From Astropecten irregularis (taxonomy: Eukaryota; Echinodermata; Asteroidea; Paxillosida; Astropectinidae): a stretch of DNA of 64,000 nucleotides. The notes beneath the pieces are model-generated. The model was not told the DNA's origin, made no database searches, and was given only the letters and a program-made list of their open reading frames with translations. This document shows, one piece after another, positions 14,401 through 26,400 of the stretch. Every line of letters starts with the position of its first letter. Positions within the stretch are counted from its first letter, which is position 1. Location: contig OZ020247.1 in NCBI GenBank assembly GCA_963971285.1, positions 13,474,614 through 13,538,613 on the forward strand, in the 5' to 3' direction. The translations under genes were made by a program, and so were the position numbers.

Positions 14401-17400
14401 TTGGCTTGGGCAGTTGTCGTTGGCTCATGGCTATCAGCAGCATGTACAATGGCGTTCACTGGGTGATTCACAGCTGTGCCATGGTTAGCGTCGGTGGTGT
14501 TCACACTTCGAGGTAGGTGTAGAAACTTGGTGTGTTTCCGCCCACATCCAGGCACAGTGCACACTGTGTTTCTGGTGCAGTCCTTGGCCTGGTGTCCTGG
14601 CTGAAGACAGTTCACGCAAAGCCGTTTACTTTGCACGAAATTCAGACGGTCATTTACTCGCAGTGCCTTCCAGGCGTTGCAATCAAACAAGCCATGTCCT
14701 TGTCCACAGTATAGGCAAGAGCGTTGTGGTGTGCTCTTTGGACCCATACCAGTTGGCACTTGAAAGTTGGTACTTGAACTTGACTTGGTAGCTGTCTTCG
14801 CTGGGGATGTCTGAACCAGTGTGTTAAAGTTGGCTCTCTGTTTTGGCTTGGGCTTGTCTTTTGGTCTCGGGTGTTCCTTGCTAACAAGTTTGCCGAACAC
14901 CGGGTCGTTAGCCTGCTCCGCTGAAGTTGTCACAAATTTCATGACATCATCGATGGTTGGCACTCTCTTGTCAATGTTCTTGATGTGATGAACCCTTCTC
15001 AGCCATGCCTTTCGCAGATCCCATGGTAGTTTCTCAACTACACGGGACAAGCTCTTACTGTTATTCAGCTCATTCAGCTTGCCCATGGTGTGCAGGGTCT
15101 CTCGGCAGTTCCGCAGCTCATCTGAGAAGTCTAAGAGTGACTTGCTATCTCGAATCTCTGGTCGGGAAATTATCTTGTCGACCCAGGCCTCAGCGATGTC
15201 GTATTCATTGCCAAATCTCTCTTTAAGCAACTTTCTGGCAAGGGCATAACCCTCACTCGGCCTCTTCATCACACAGCACTGGATGAGCTTCCTTGCCGGC
15301 CCGGTACAGTACTGCTGTAGTCGGGCTAGTTTGGCTGCATCGCTGACACTTTCCTTGTCGACTGCGTTCTCAAACGCTCGAATGAACAGCCAGTAATCAA
15401 CTGGGTCTCCGCTGAAAGTCATCAATTCTGTCTTCGGCAACTGCAGACTTTCGATGAGGGACTGCTGTTGCAAAGTGCTGGAGTTGAGGATCTGCGACAG
15501 GATGCCTACAGACTCGCCACCATGGGTATGGATATAATCCATGGAGGCAGGCGATGACGGCTTCGATGTTGGATGAATGTTCTGCCTTTCATCCTTGTTG
15601 TCCTCTTGAGATGTTGCAGCCGGCGTTGAGTACTTGAATGGGATGGGTAGGGCTTCACCGTTTTCTGCCTCGGCGAAGGTCTTCTCCATCGCCTCCATTT
15701 TCGCTATTTCTGTCTCCAAATCCATTTGTCTGCGTCTCTGTTGCAGTTCGAGTGTCTCCTGTTCGAGTGCCTGCCGACGTTTCTGAGCTTGCATCTCAGC
15801 CAGCAGTGCAGCCTTCCTTGCTGCTGCCTGTATCCACGAACTCGATGCAACTGAAGTACCGGACACAACACTTGCCGCTCTCGAACGCCGTCCTCCTACT
15901 TGGCTGACTGAGTCTCCATACTCAATGGTGTCTGCTATCTGGTCCATGGTCGAGGCTTCAGGAACAGTTTCATTATCTCTGCTCGCCATGGTGTTGACGT
16001 TGATATTCAATCAAATTGTCAGTGAAGCTCAAATCGAACTAATGTAGGCTTTACCCTACAGATCGTCCAAGTTCAATATGACGAAACAAAATTAAGGTGT
16101 CCACAAATAATTAGGCTCAGCAATCAGACGCACGTTTGATTGTTCCAACAAATTATATTAATCACACACAAAAAAAGCAATCACAGGGTGGCAGATAATA
16201 CAGCAGTGTGTGTCTAGTAAGTGGAGTGTTCAGAAGTGGACGTGGAATGTGGTCAAAAGTGGAAGTGGTTGTGGTCAAAGTGGTTCGACTGGAATAAAAA
16301 CAGAAAACAAGAAAAATTACATGCATATGTGTACTGTGAACCACATGTCTCTAACATGTCTAAATAACATAACATGTCCCAAATTTCCCTAAATGTCTAT
16401 GTGCATGGTACCCATTAAATAACTATTTGGCCTTATACAAATACAAAATACACAGGGTTTGCAAAACTGGCTTCACAGAGTATATCAGGTTAAACAGAAA
16501 CCCAAAAACTACATGTAAATAATGATGATAAACAGTGCCCCTGCCCAAACATGTACTAAACAACATGCCAGGTGGCATGGCCCAAAATGTCAAATTTATC
16601 ACATAAAAAATCTTTAGCTTAAAACAGTTTATGCTTAAAAGTTCTTCAATATAACTTTACTTGAAAGTTTAAATAAAATAATAACTCACTTTGCTGAGCT
16701 GTCCCAGAAAAATAAAGGGAAAAATAAAGGCAAATTGTCTGCAGGAAAAATGTGTCGATGTGTGTCAAAAACGTGACAGAATGATAAGGTACATGTAACA
16801 TGAAAGAAAATAGCGCCCTCAGGCTTGACAAAATATATTAAACCAAGAAAATAGAATAGCGCCCTCTGGCTGGATTAGCAAATAACAAAAAACTGCTTCT
16901 GGATTCTACAGTGTGTTTTTTGTCTTGTTTTGACTTTTTTTTCATTTATTAATTTATTAGTTTTGTCTTTATTTAAAGGTACATGTAGTATCATACTTCG
17001 GTAAGAAACCCAAACAGAAATGTTCACAGATTTACATATAACTTTCAGGGTATAAAGATGGTGATGGTAGAAACTTAACATTTTTCCACCTGAAATGGTG
17101 TATTTATCCAGAAATTAGTAAAGCAACGACCGAAAATCTTTTTGATCTTTTAAAAGATCAAAAATAAAAGAGAAAAGACTTAAGAAATACTGTGGAGCCC
17201 TGTTTTTCACTGTTTTCTCAAAAAGTGGGCACCGTATGGGACTGGAATTTTCACAGATGACTATTACTGTATCTGTCTTGATATTTTTGCCCATGAATCG
17301 GTATTTCTTTGATAAAAACCAAAGTATGATATTACCTGTAAAACCTTACTGATATCTTCAATAGTTAGAATTCCCCCAAATGAAATTGTCATATTCGTTG

Positions 17401-20400
17401 ACTGATTTTTTTTTATCTCACCTTTCAATCCTGTTGTACCTTGAGCAGGTGGTCGCCCTGAAGTTCATCCCCAAACAGGGGCGGAGCCAGAAGGACCTGG
17501 AGAATTTGAGGAGGGAGATTGAGATCATGCGAGAGCTTCACAACGAGAATATCATCGAAATGCTGGATAGCTTTGAGACAGAGAAAGAGGTGAGTGATTG
17601 CCCATTTAAGCATTGACCCTTCGGACCTGTTTCACCATCGGTCACATCGGATGGAGTGGACATCTTCAATAGCCAGGCTGACCCCTAATGAGAGATTGTT
17701 GGAGATAACCATCATGGGCTAATGTAACAAACTGCTGAAAATATTATTTAAAAACCATGAAAAAAAAGTTCAAGTTGCATGCCTGTGTATTCTTACAATT
17801 CTGTGGTTCTGTGCTTTCATCTTTGCTTTTCCTCCAGGTTGTCGCAGTGACTGACTATGCGGAAGGAGAGCTCTTTCAAATTCTTGAGGACGATGGTAAC
17901 CTGCCAGAACACCAGGTATAAACTCATTGACAGGTTCGGGGCACCAATGCAAAAACGATGTCTACAAAATCTGATCCCATTTTGGGGAATGATAATCCGA
18001 CACATTTATCAAGAGGAGTTTGCTGTCACAGTTTTTTCTATAAGCCTTCTGGTTTTCCTCCTTCCTCAAAGATCAAACACTGATTAAGTGTGGTGGTCAT
18101 ATGGGTTGGTGTGGCTGGCATGCAATTGAGGGCATCACTGCATGCTGGCAAGTCAATTCTGTTGTGGTCACATCCTTGGCATAAGATATTTGAGACATAA
18201 ATTCTTCTCCTTTATGAGTTGTGTGGCTCTAAAAAGAGCTGGTTGACTCAACGTTCTGGCCAGTATACTTTGGCCTTCTTGGGAGAATGCTGCATCCAGT
18301 TTGGCTGTCTTGGGGTCGATTTTCACCAAAGTCATCATAAACTTACTATCAATCTTAGGACTTATGATGCATTGCAGCCCCACCATAGAAGTCAAAGGAT
18401 ATGATGGGTTATCCTTAGCAACTCGAGTTACGATCGATCGCTTGCTACCAGGGGAGGATTTCACCAAACTCATCGTGACTTACTATCAATCTTAAGACTT
18501 ATGATGCATTGCAGCCCTACGTAGGGCACAATGGGTTATCCTTGGTAACTCAAGTTACGATTGTTCGTAGGGCTTTTTGAAATCGACCCCTGGTGCCAGT
18601 GAAGAATAATTTGCCTCCCAAATATTATAAATATCTTTATTCTATCCAAAAGGCTTTGAGAGTAATGGTTACAGGTCGGCAATGTCGCCCACTGTCCAGG
18701 AATGTCATTCCCATCACGGATCTTTGTGTCCTCCGTCTTAATCCAACAGGTACAAGTCATCGCTGCACAGCTGGTCTCTGCCTTACATTACTTGCACTCC
18801 CATAGGATCCTGCACAGAGACATGAAACCACAGAACATCCTATTGGGAAAGGGTGGGGTGGCCAAACTCTGTGACTTTGGCTTCGCTAGGGCCATGAGCC
18901 TAAACACCCTGGTGCTCACCTCTATCAAGGTAGGCGGGCCATTCCTCGGGGGGCGGGTCTGTAGTATGGTGAATCCCTGAGCATTCTTTTTTCCCCCGAT
19001 CATCGAGGGTGTTATAGTTTTAACCATAGTATGAGTCGAAGCAGTCAATATTTGTTTTATAACACCCCATTTTCCACATTCATGTTTTGAGTACAAATGT
19101 ACAATGTAACGTTAGACTTACATAGTGTAGTCAGTACGGTCCGAAGTAACAATGCACTGTCATGTTATCTGAAACGAATGGTGGACTACTTTACTTTCAT
19201 TCTTCCACACATTTGTCATTGTCGTAGACAAGCAGTATTGATATACAAGTACATATGTACAGATGTTCAACTGCTTGGATTCGAGGTGACTTACGATGTG
19301 CTGTACGCTGTACACCAAAATATACATCTGGGTTCAGTGCAGCTCGGTGTAGTACATTGGTTGCTCTGGGCTAGTGCATTGATTGCTATGTTCTAGTTCA
19401 TTGTTGCCCGCGCTGCTGTTCTAGTAAATTTATATGACATGTCATGTGACATGCTCTAAACCAATCACAAGACAGAAGCTATGCTCAGGGTGTTATAGTA
19501 TTTAAAATTATATCAGCATTCTAAAATTCGACTTAAGTTAAACTAAAGTCACATCTTTATTTTGCATATAAGTAGTTTGTTCTGTTGTATAATGAAAATG
19601 TATATATTGTTTGAGCATTAATTGTTCTCTGTTTGGTATTATTTTCCATGTTCACTTCTTTCAAGTGCTTTGAGCACTTCTGTGGATATTGCGCTTTATA
19701 AGTAACTATATTATTACTTATGTATTAGTGTAAACGTGTACAGTGTAACACATAGTGCGAGTCCTTTGGCCTGTTTCTGCCGGTTGTTCTCTCAGGGTGT
19801 TATGGTTTTAGGATTGATTCATTTTTTCCACAGGGGACCCCACTGTACATGGCACCGGAGTTGGTAGAGGAAAAACCATACGATCACACTGCCGATCTCT
19901 GGTCCCTCGGATGCATCCTGTACGAACTGTTTGTGGGCACACCCCCATTCTACACAAATAGTATCTTCCAGCTGGTCAGCCTGATCATCAAAGTAAGCAC
20001 AAAATCTGAAGGTGGAACGACCGGGGCGGGGGGGGGATTTTATTTCTGCATTATTCAGGGCCTGAATCTTTGTTCTAGAGAGAGCATGGCCGTTTTCATC
20101 ATTAAAGTATTCCAAGGAAGAACCACGACCATAACAGAAGGCAAAAGAGCCCATACCTCTGGCAGACCGAGTTCAAGTCCGGCTCGGTCCACAAGTGGAT
20201 TGGGTTTTCAGTCCCTACCTGATTCCGTGGGTTTTACCCAGAATATTACTCTGGGGTTTTCCTCCCACCTCTAAAACTGGTATCTTCTTCTCATCATCTT
20301 TCCATAAAAAGGTTTCATCAGGCTTTCGAGCTACAGTGCCTAGGGCGCTTTTGAGGAATTCTTGGTGTCATTATCAGAAATGAATAATAATAATAATCGA

Positions 20401-23400
20401 CACAAAGTTCCTGGCTGGTTCACATTCTGAGTCCTGGCAGTTTGGACTTTCTTGCAGCTCCGGAATTATTAATATTTATTATTATATATATATCTTCAAC
20501 TTTTCTTTTTTTTTGTCAGGATCCAGTGAAATGGCCGAAGAACATGAGTCCTGAATTCAAGGTGAGTTGCAAGATTCGGCAAATTTTTACAAATTTGTTA
20601 GGGGGAAAAGGCCCCTTTGCAGGGAAAACAACTATAAAATGGGAAAGGCTTCCAATGGAAGGCACGATGTCAGTGTTCATTGTCAAAGTGAATTTTCGTT
20701 ATGAGCCTTATTATTAGATTGGCTTGTAATCTCAAAGATCGTCAGGTTGAAAAATGTGTTTGGGTAATCCAACTAAAGATATACAAAGATTGTTGACAAT
20801 TTGGGGCGCTGCCAACGTACATTTTGTTGGCCTGGATAGCTCAATTGGTGGAGCACCGGTATGGTCTCCTTGGGGTTGCAGGTTCGAATCCCGCTCCAGT
20901 CAATCTTTCAATCTTTTGCACAGCGGGTGCTTCTCTGCATGCAGCGGCAATGTCTAACTATCTTGCTTGCAGGTAGAGGTGGCGTGAACACTTGGGCTCT
21001 TGCAATGGGCGCTAACAGGTAGATGATCAATAATCGTTAATTAATACTCAATATACAACTAATATAATCATATCATGTAATTTCACAACAATATCATACT
21101 TTGAGATCAAAAAGATGAAAAAATAACGATGAACAGATTTAGAAAATACTGTGGGCGTTTTTCACTGTTTCCTCAAAAAGTGGGCACCGTATGGTACTGA
21201 CAATTTCACAGATGACTGTTGCTGTATCTGTCTTTATTTTTTGCTCATGAATCTGCATTTCTTTGACAAAATGCAAAGTATGATATTACCTTTATATGAT
21301 TAGTAAGCTAAGTTGATATTTTTGTAATATTCGTTCTTTTGTCGTCCTTGTGCAGGATTTTCTTCAGGGTTTGTTGACCAAGAATCCCCGCTCACGCCTG
21401 TCCTGGCCGCATCTGCTCCACCACCCATTCGTAGCCGACAAAGTCCAAGGTAGGACCCTGAGTTGATACATGTAGGGATGGATTTCATTTAAAGCACATT
21501 CATCTTTAATCAGACAAGATGGGGCAGACAACAGTTGGTAGAGCTACGTTACGGTGTTACGATGGTCGCTGGTTCGAATCTTTCTCCTGTTAATTTTTCT
21601 TTGTTCACTTTCCAATGACTTAAAATTAATCCAGTCAGTTTTCCTTGTGGTTATTTGATGATTACAAATGCATATGATGAAAAAATCATATACCAGTCTT
21701 CCAAAGTTACAATGGGATACCATTTTCAGTCATGTACCAGTGTACAAACTACCCCAACTGTAATGGACCCTTCCGGACTGTCAATCAAACTGTACACATT
21801 GACCAATTGGAAGACTCATTTTAATCAGGCATGTCAGGTGACCACGAAAGCTTTGGTCAAACTCGGTCACAGGCGGTATGTAAAACACACTCGTGGGCGG
21901 GGCTTAAAGGCATTGCATACGTTTGGTAATGACTCTGAAAATTTATGGCAATAAAAACTTACTTGGTGAGAAGTACAGCTGCTTTGGATAGTATAATGCA
22001 TATTGAGAAACGTTCAATTCGAAGTACCGCGGTTATGGAAAAATATGTCACTTTTTATCTCCAAAAATTATGAATCTGAGAAGCGTTATGGCTATAACGC
22101 TTCTCAGCTATTGACTAACTGTTATCTGGCGTGAAATAACCGCTCTAGTTTGTCGCCAAAATCTCAAAAACGCTACCACCTTTTGAATTGAAACTTTCAC
22201 AGGTTAGTTTTATGGTATATACAATTATATTGGTTTGAAACAAACAGTAGGCTCAAATTACCAAACGTATGCAATCCCTTTAAGAGCAAAGCCGGAACGG
22301 TCCTTTCATGTGTATGTAAACTAATATGAAATAAGCATAAGTGACCAAGACAAAGCAAAAGAAAGGTAAATATTTAAAGATTTGAATCTTCATCGACCTT
22401 AAACATTCTTTGATAGTTGCCTTGGGTCGAAGCACCAATCTGCCCGGTGACCTTCCACCTTGAGCATAATCTAGATAGGATGCCCAGCCAGGGGGTCGTA
22501 TTGGCTTCTTCGTCATCAGTTTTTGGAGGTCCTCCGAGAGATTCCTCTTGTGTTCAAGAAGCCTGTAGTGATCGCGCTGGCCTGATATCACTTGGGTCAC
22601 TTTGCTCAGTAGATCTGCTGCTTGCTTCAAGTGCCTTCTGTTGATGGTCTGAGCTCTGTCAAATGACTCGGCCCGTTCTTCGTAAACCTTCTCCAGCTCT
22701 GTCATCAGCTCTTGCTCCTCATCTCGGATTTGAGCTACCTCCTCCTTAGCCGTTTTGGAGATTTTGCATTTGGTGGCGACGAACATGGCATGGAGCTTCT
22801 GCCTGGACGTGTCGTTACCCTCTATGGCAGCCGTCAGTGCAGCTGTGGCGGCTTCTGCTTGTCCAGCAAGTTGTTGCAGTTCGCTGTGCATTTCCTGGTG
22901 ATGGTCAGCCAGGTGGGTCTGTGTATGGTCGCTGTGGCGTAACCTCGGCTTGTAACGCTCTCTGGTTTGTGGTGGCTGCTCTCTACGAAGCCATTCCACC
23001 GTGGTTTCTTCCTCTGCCAGATCTGTCTCCGCAAAGTTATTGGGGAGGTTAAAATCCAGAGATCCTCTGTTTAGTTCCTCGCTCATCTCTTTCATCTCTC
23101 TCTTCAGGAATCCACCGTTTAGTTCGTCGCTCATCTTTTCTAGCTGTCTTTCCATCTCTTGCTCCACATGTAGAATTTGAGCCTTCCTGGCCATTTTGGG
23201 GGCGACAAACGAGGCATTGTGCTTCTTACTTGACTTGCCATTACCCTCTATGGAAGCCCACAGTTTAGCAGAGGTGGGCAATTCCAGCGTAACGGACATG
23301 ACAATTACACAGTTTTTGCCTTATTCAGAGGATCATAAAGTAGGATTGGCAGTTTGCAAACAATTTTAATTAGGCTTATCAGACACATTTAACTATCAGT

Positions 23401-26400
23401 GACATATGTAGTAAATTTTATGTAATTTCATTGAACAGTTGTAGAGAAAAAGCACTTCTTGTGACCGTAACGGACATGACAACTTAGTGTCATGTCCGTT
23501 ACGGTCACAAGAAGGGCATTTTCTCTACAACTGTTCAATGAAATTACATAAAATTTACTACATATGTCACTGATAGTTAAATGTGTCTGATAAGCCTAAT
23601 TAAAATTGTTTGCAAACTGCCAATCCTACTTTATGATCCTCTGAATAAGGCAAAAACTGTGTAATTGTCATGTCCGTTACGCTGGAATTGCCCATGTGGC
23701 TTCGGCTTGTCTGGTCATTTGTTGCAAATCTCTTCTGCAGCTATGCAGTTCCTGGAGTAGGTCTTCCATGTGGGTCTGTTTATGGTCGCTGTGGCGCAAC
23801 CTCGACGCAGAATGCTTTCTGGTTTGTGGTGGCTGCTTTCTACTATTCCATTCCATCGTGGGTACCTCTTCCGCCAGAACCGTCTCTTCAACAACGTTAT
23901 CGGGCAGGTTAGCATCCAGACATCCGCCCTCTAGCAAAGTTTCCTTCATGCATACGGGACAAGCTAGAACCGTCTGACGTGCAGTCGTCCCTTGCAACTT
24001 TCTGAGCTCTTGGAGGCATTGGAGGCAACATACGTGCAGACAGTCAAGAACTTTGGGCTGCCTGCAGTTTTCCAAACAGATAGGGCAGTGCTGATGATGA
24101 TGCCCACTGATCTCACCGAGTCCTACACGATCAGGAACACCAGATGACATCACTCGGTGTTGGAAGTGGAAGCAAGATCTCTTGCCCTAAGGATAGACAA
24201 GAGGAGAAGAATACATTTTGGTTCTGTCGGATCGTAATTGAGCTCCTTAAAGGTAATATCATACTTTGGGTTTTGTCAAAGAAATACAGATTCATGGGCA
24301 AAATATCAAGGAAGATACAGTTACAGTCATCTGTAAAATTTTCAGTCCCATACGTTGCCCACTTATTGAGAAAACAGCGAAAAACGTTTTTTTCCCTTTT
24401 ATTTTTGATCTTTGGTCATTGGTTTTACTCTTTTCTTGTTAAATACAGCCTTTCAGGCAGAAACATTTTAATGGTATGTTTCCACCATCACCACCTTTAT
24501 ACCCTGTAAGTTGTAGGTAAATCTGTGAACATTTATTTTGGGTATGTTACCAATGTTGCACATGCCCTGGAAGACAGAAAATAGTTAGGCCCGTTGTGTG
24601 GTTGCTTCGTAATAGTTTAAACAGACAAATGTATGCATGTAATACTTCGTTTTGTTGGCACTCTGGTGAACAGACCAGATTATTTTTATAGGACTCGAAG
24701 AAATTGACAAAAATATAAAATCTATGTGAAATTTGGTCGGATGTAGGTCTACTTTACCATGGAATTATATTCAATAATTATCAAAACCTTTCTTAATTAG
24801 GGCACTGTTGCATGTCTGTTTCGGTATGCTACCAAAGTATGATACTACCTTTAAATAATAGAACAAGATATGTCATCAAAGAGTCAAGTTATAAAAATAA
24901 CCCCATACAAAATAAATTGTACTCTTTTATGGAGCATTCTCCGTACATGCCTGAAGATGGCAAGTGTATACTGGCCAGAACATCAAGTTAATCGGCTCTC
25001 TTCAGAGTCATCCAACTCAAAATAAACATTTAATGTAATTTATCTCATTGTGTTTACTGCAAAAATGAATAACGTTAAATGGAAGTCTTTAATTTGTTAA
25101 AGGTATTATCATAATTTGGTTTTTGTCAAAGAAATACAGATTCATGGGCAAAAATATCAAGACAGATACAGTAATAGTCATCTGTGAAAATGTCAGTCCC
25201 ATACGTTGCCCACTTTTTGAGAAAACAGTGAAAAACGGCCACAGTATTTCTTAAGTCTTTTCTCTTTTATTTTTGATCTTTTAAAAGATCAAAAAGATTT
25301 TCGGTCGTTGTTTTACTAATTTCTGGATAAATACACCATTTCAGGCGGAAAAAAAATAACGGTATGTTTCTACCACCACCATCTTCATACCCTGTAAGTT
25401 ATAACTTAATCTGTGAACATTTCTGTTTTGGTTTATTACAAAGTATGATACTACCTTTAAAGCTAAACAAACAGGCTTACCGGTACTAAACTTACAGAAA
25501 AAGATGCTACACGTACATGTACTGTAGTTTGTCATTTGAATAGTGCTGCTGTTGTATTGCTTCCTTCGCATACAGTTTAAGGTACCGGTATTATAAAGCA
25601 GTGTGAATGAAATGGCACGTGATCTTACAATGTAGTGAATTTCAAGTTCAGGAAATTGCGTGCTGAAATGTTGGGAAATTCCTGTTTCTATTTTTAGCCT
25701 CCCTGACACTGCATGCACTAGCTATAGCATAATATGGTTCATATAGACAGATAGAGATTGTTTGTTAGTGATACATGTAACTTTGTTAGTGAGTTCAAAG
25801 TTCACTCTAAACTATCAGTGCCACTTTGACATTACATGTACAAATGTATACACCATTGTACACTGTGTCATTCAATAGCTGCCTGAATTGTGCCATACAT
25901 GTAGTCATGTATGTTCACCTTGTCTTTTACATACATCATGTATGTACACATGACTGAAATTGAATGATTAATAGCGCTCCACACTAAAAATAATAATAAT
26001 AATTTATGTCATTTGTAGTGCGCCATTTCCATCCGAGGATGTTCAAGTGCGCAATTACAGAATCAACTTAAAAAATAACAGTAAGAATTCATTATTAAAG
26101 ATTACAGTAAAATACAGAAAAGCTTAAAAGTCCATTAAAACATGAATACGCGATTACAGAGTCATAAACATGTAAAAATTACAGCAAAATTCAACATACA
26201 CAAACATATGAGTGACATGTACATGTGTACAAAGGCTTAAAATTACAGCAAAACCATACTGAGACAATAACAACATAATAAAACAGGAATATTATACTTA
26301 TTACTAGCAAGTATAGCAACACCTTTCTCTGAACAGGTGGGTCTTCAGATGTTTTTTGAAAGACCCCAATAAGTGAATACCCCATATTCCACAGCTTTGA

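Larger units (their letters stand above)
2925..16910 (-). mobile_element. Tandem pair of BEL/Pao LTR retrotransposons sharing three LTRs
   Basis: The layout is LTR, internal, LTR, internal, LTR with an exact 6559-bp period. The outer flanks carry one 5-bp target duplication, GTGTG at 2920-2924 and 16911-16915, and no duplication surrounds the middle LTR. This points to a single insertion later doubled by LTR recombination, or to an assembly duplication. Both units are antisense to STK36 and lie in its intron 1. In element orientation the LTR begins TGTAGAATCC and ends GCCTACA. The bases next to the 5' LTR do not start with the usual TGG, so no primer tRNA can be assigned. The purine-rich GGGGCCGGGA just before the 3' LTR is the likely polypurine tract. 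Confidence 0.93.
22280..24153 (-). pseudogene. Antisense RING/TRIM-like gene broken by a palindromic insertion
   Basis: Read on the - strand, an N-terminal RING half (24153-23677) and a coiled-coil half (23299-22280) are separated by a 418-bp foldback element inserted after residues QAEAT. The protein family is that of invertebrate TRIM-type RING E3 ligases. The gene has no introns. Its upstream half stops inside the insertion, and the downstream half now opens with a methionine from the insertion. The last residues and the stop come from MITE D. A module of about 130-150 residues starting near [10 protein letters not shown] is present twice (again near [10 protein letters not shown]). It sits wholly within STK36 intron 7. 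Whether either half is expressed cannot be told. Confidence 0.7.

Noticed and set aside
2925..16910. Segmental duplication including host DNA as the cause of the doubled unit
   Set aside because: The period begins and ends exactly at LTR borders and no host sequence is duplicated apart from the GTGTG target site.
20830..20902. tRNA-like sequences with A and B boxes here and at 21516, 32770, 41880, 51618, 56640, 60300 and 62640
   Set aside because: Acceptor stems do not pair properly, the bodies recur with shared non-tRNA flanks, and some lie in introns; they are SINE promoters, not tRNA genes.
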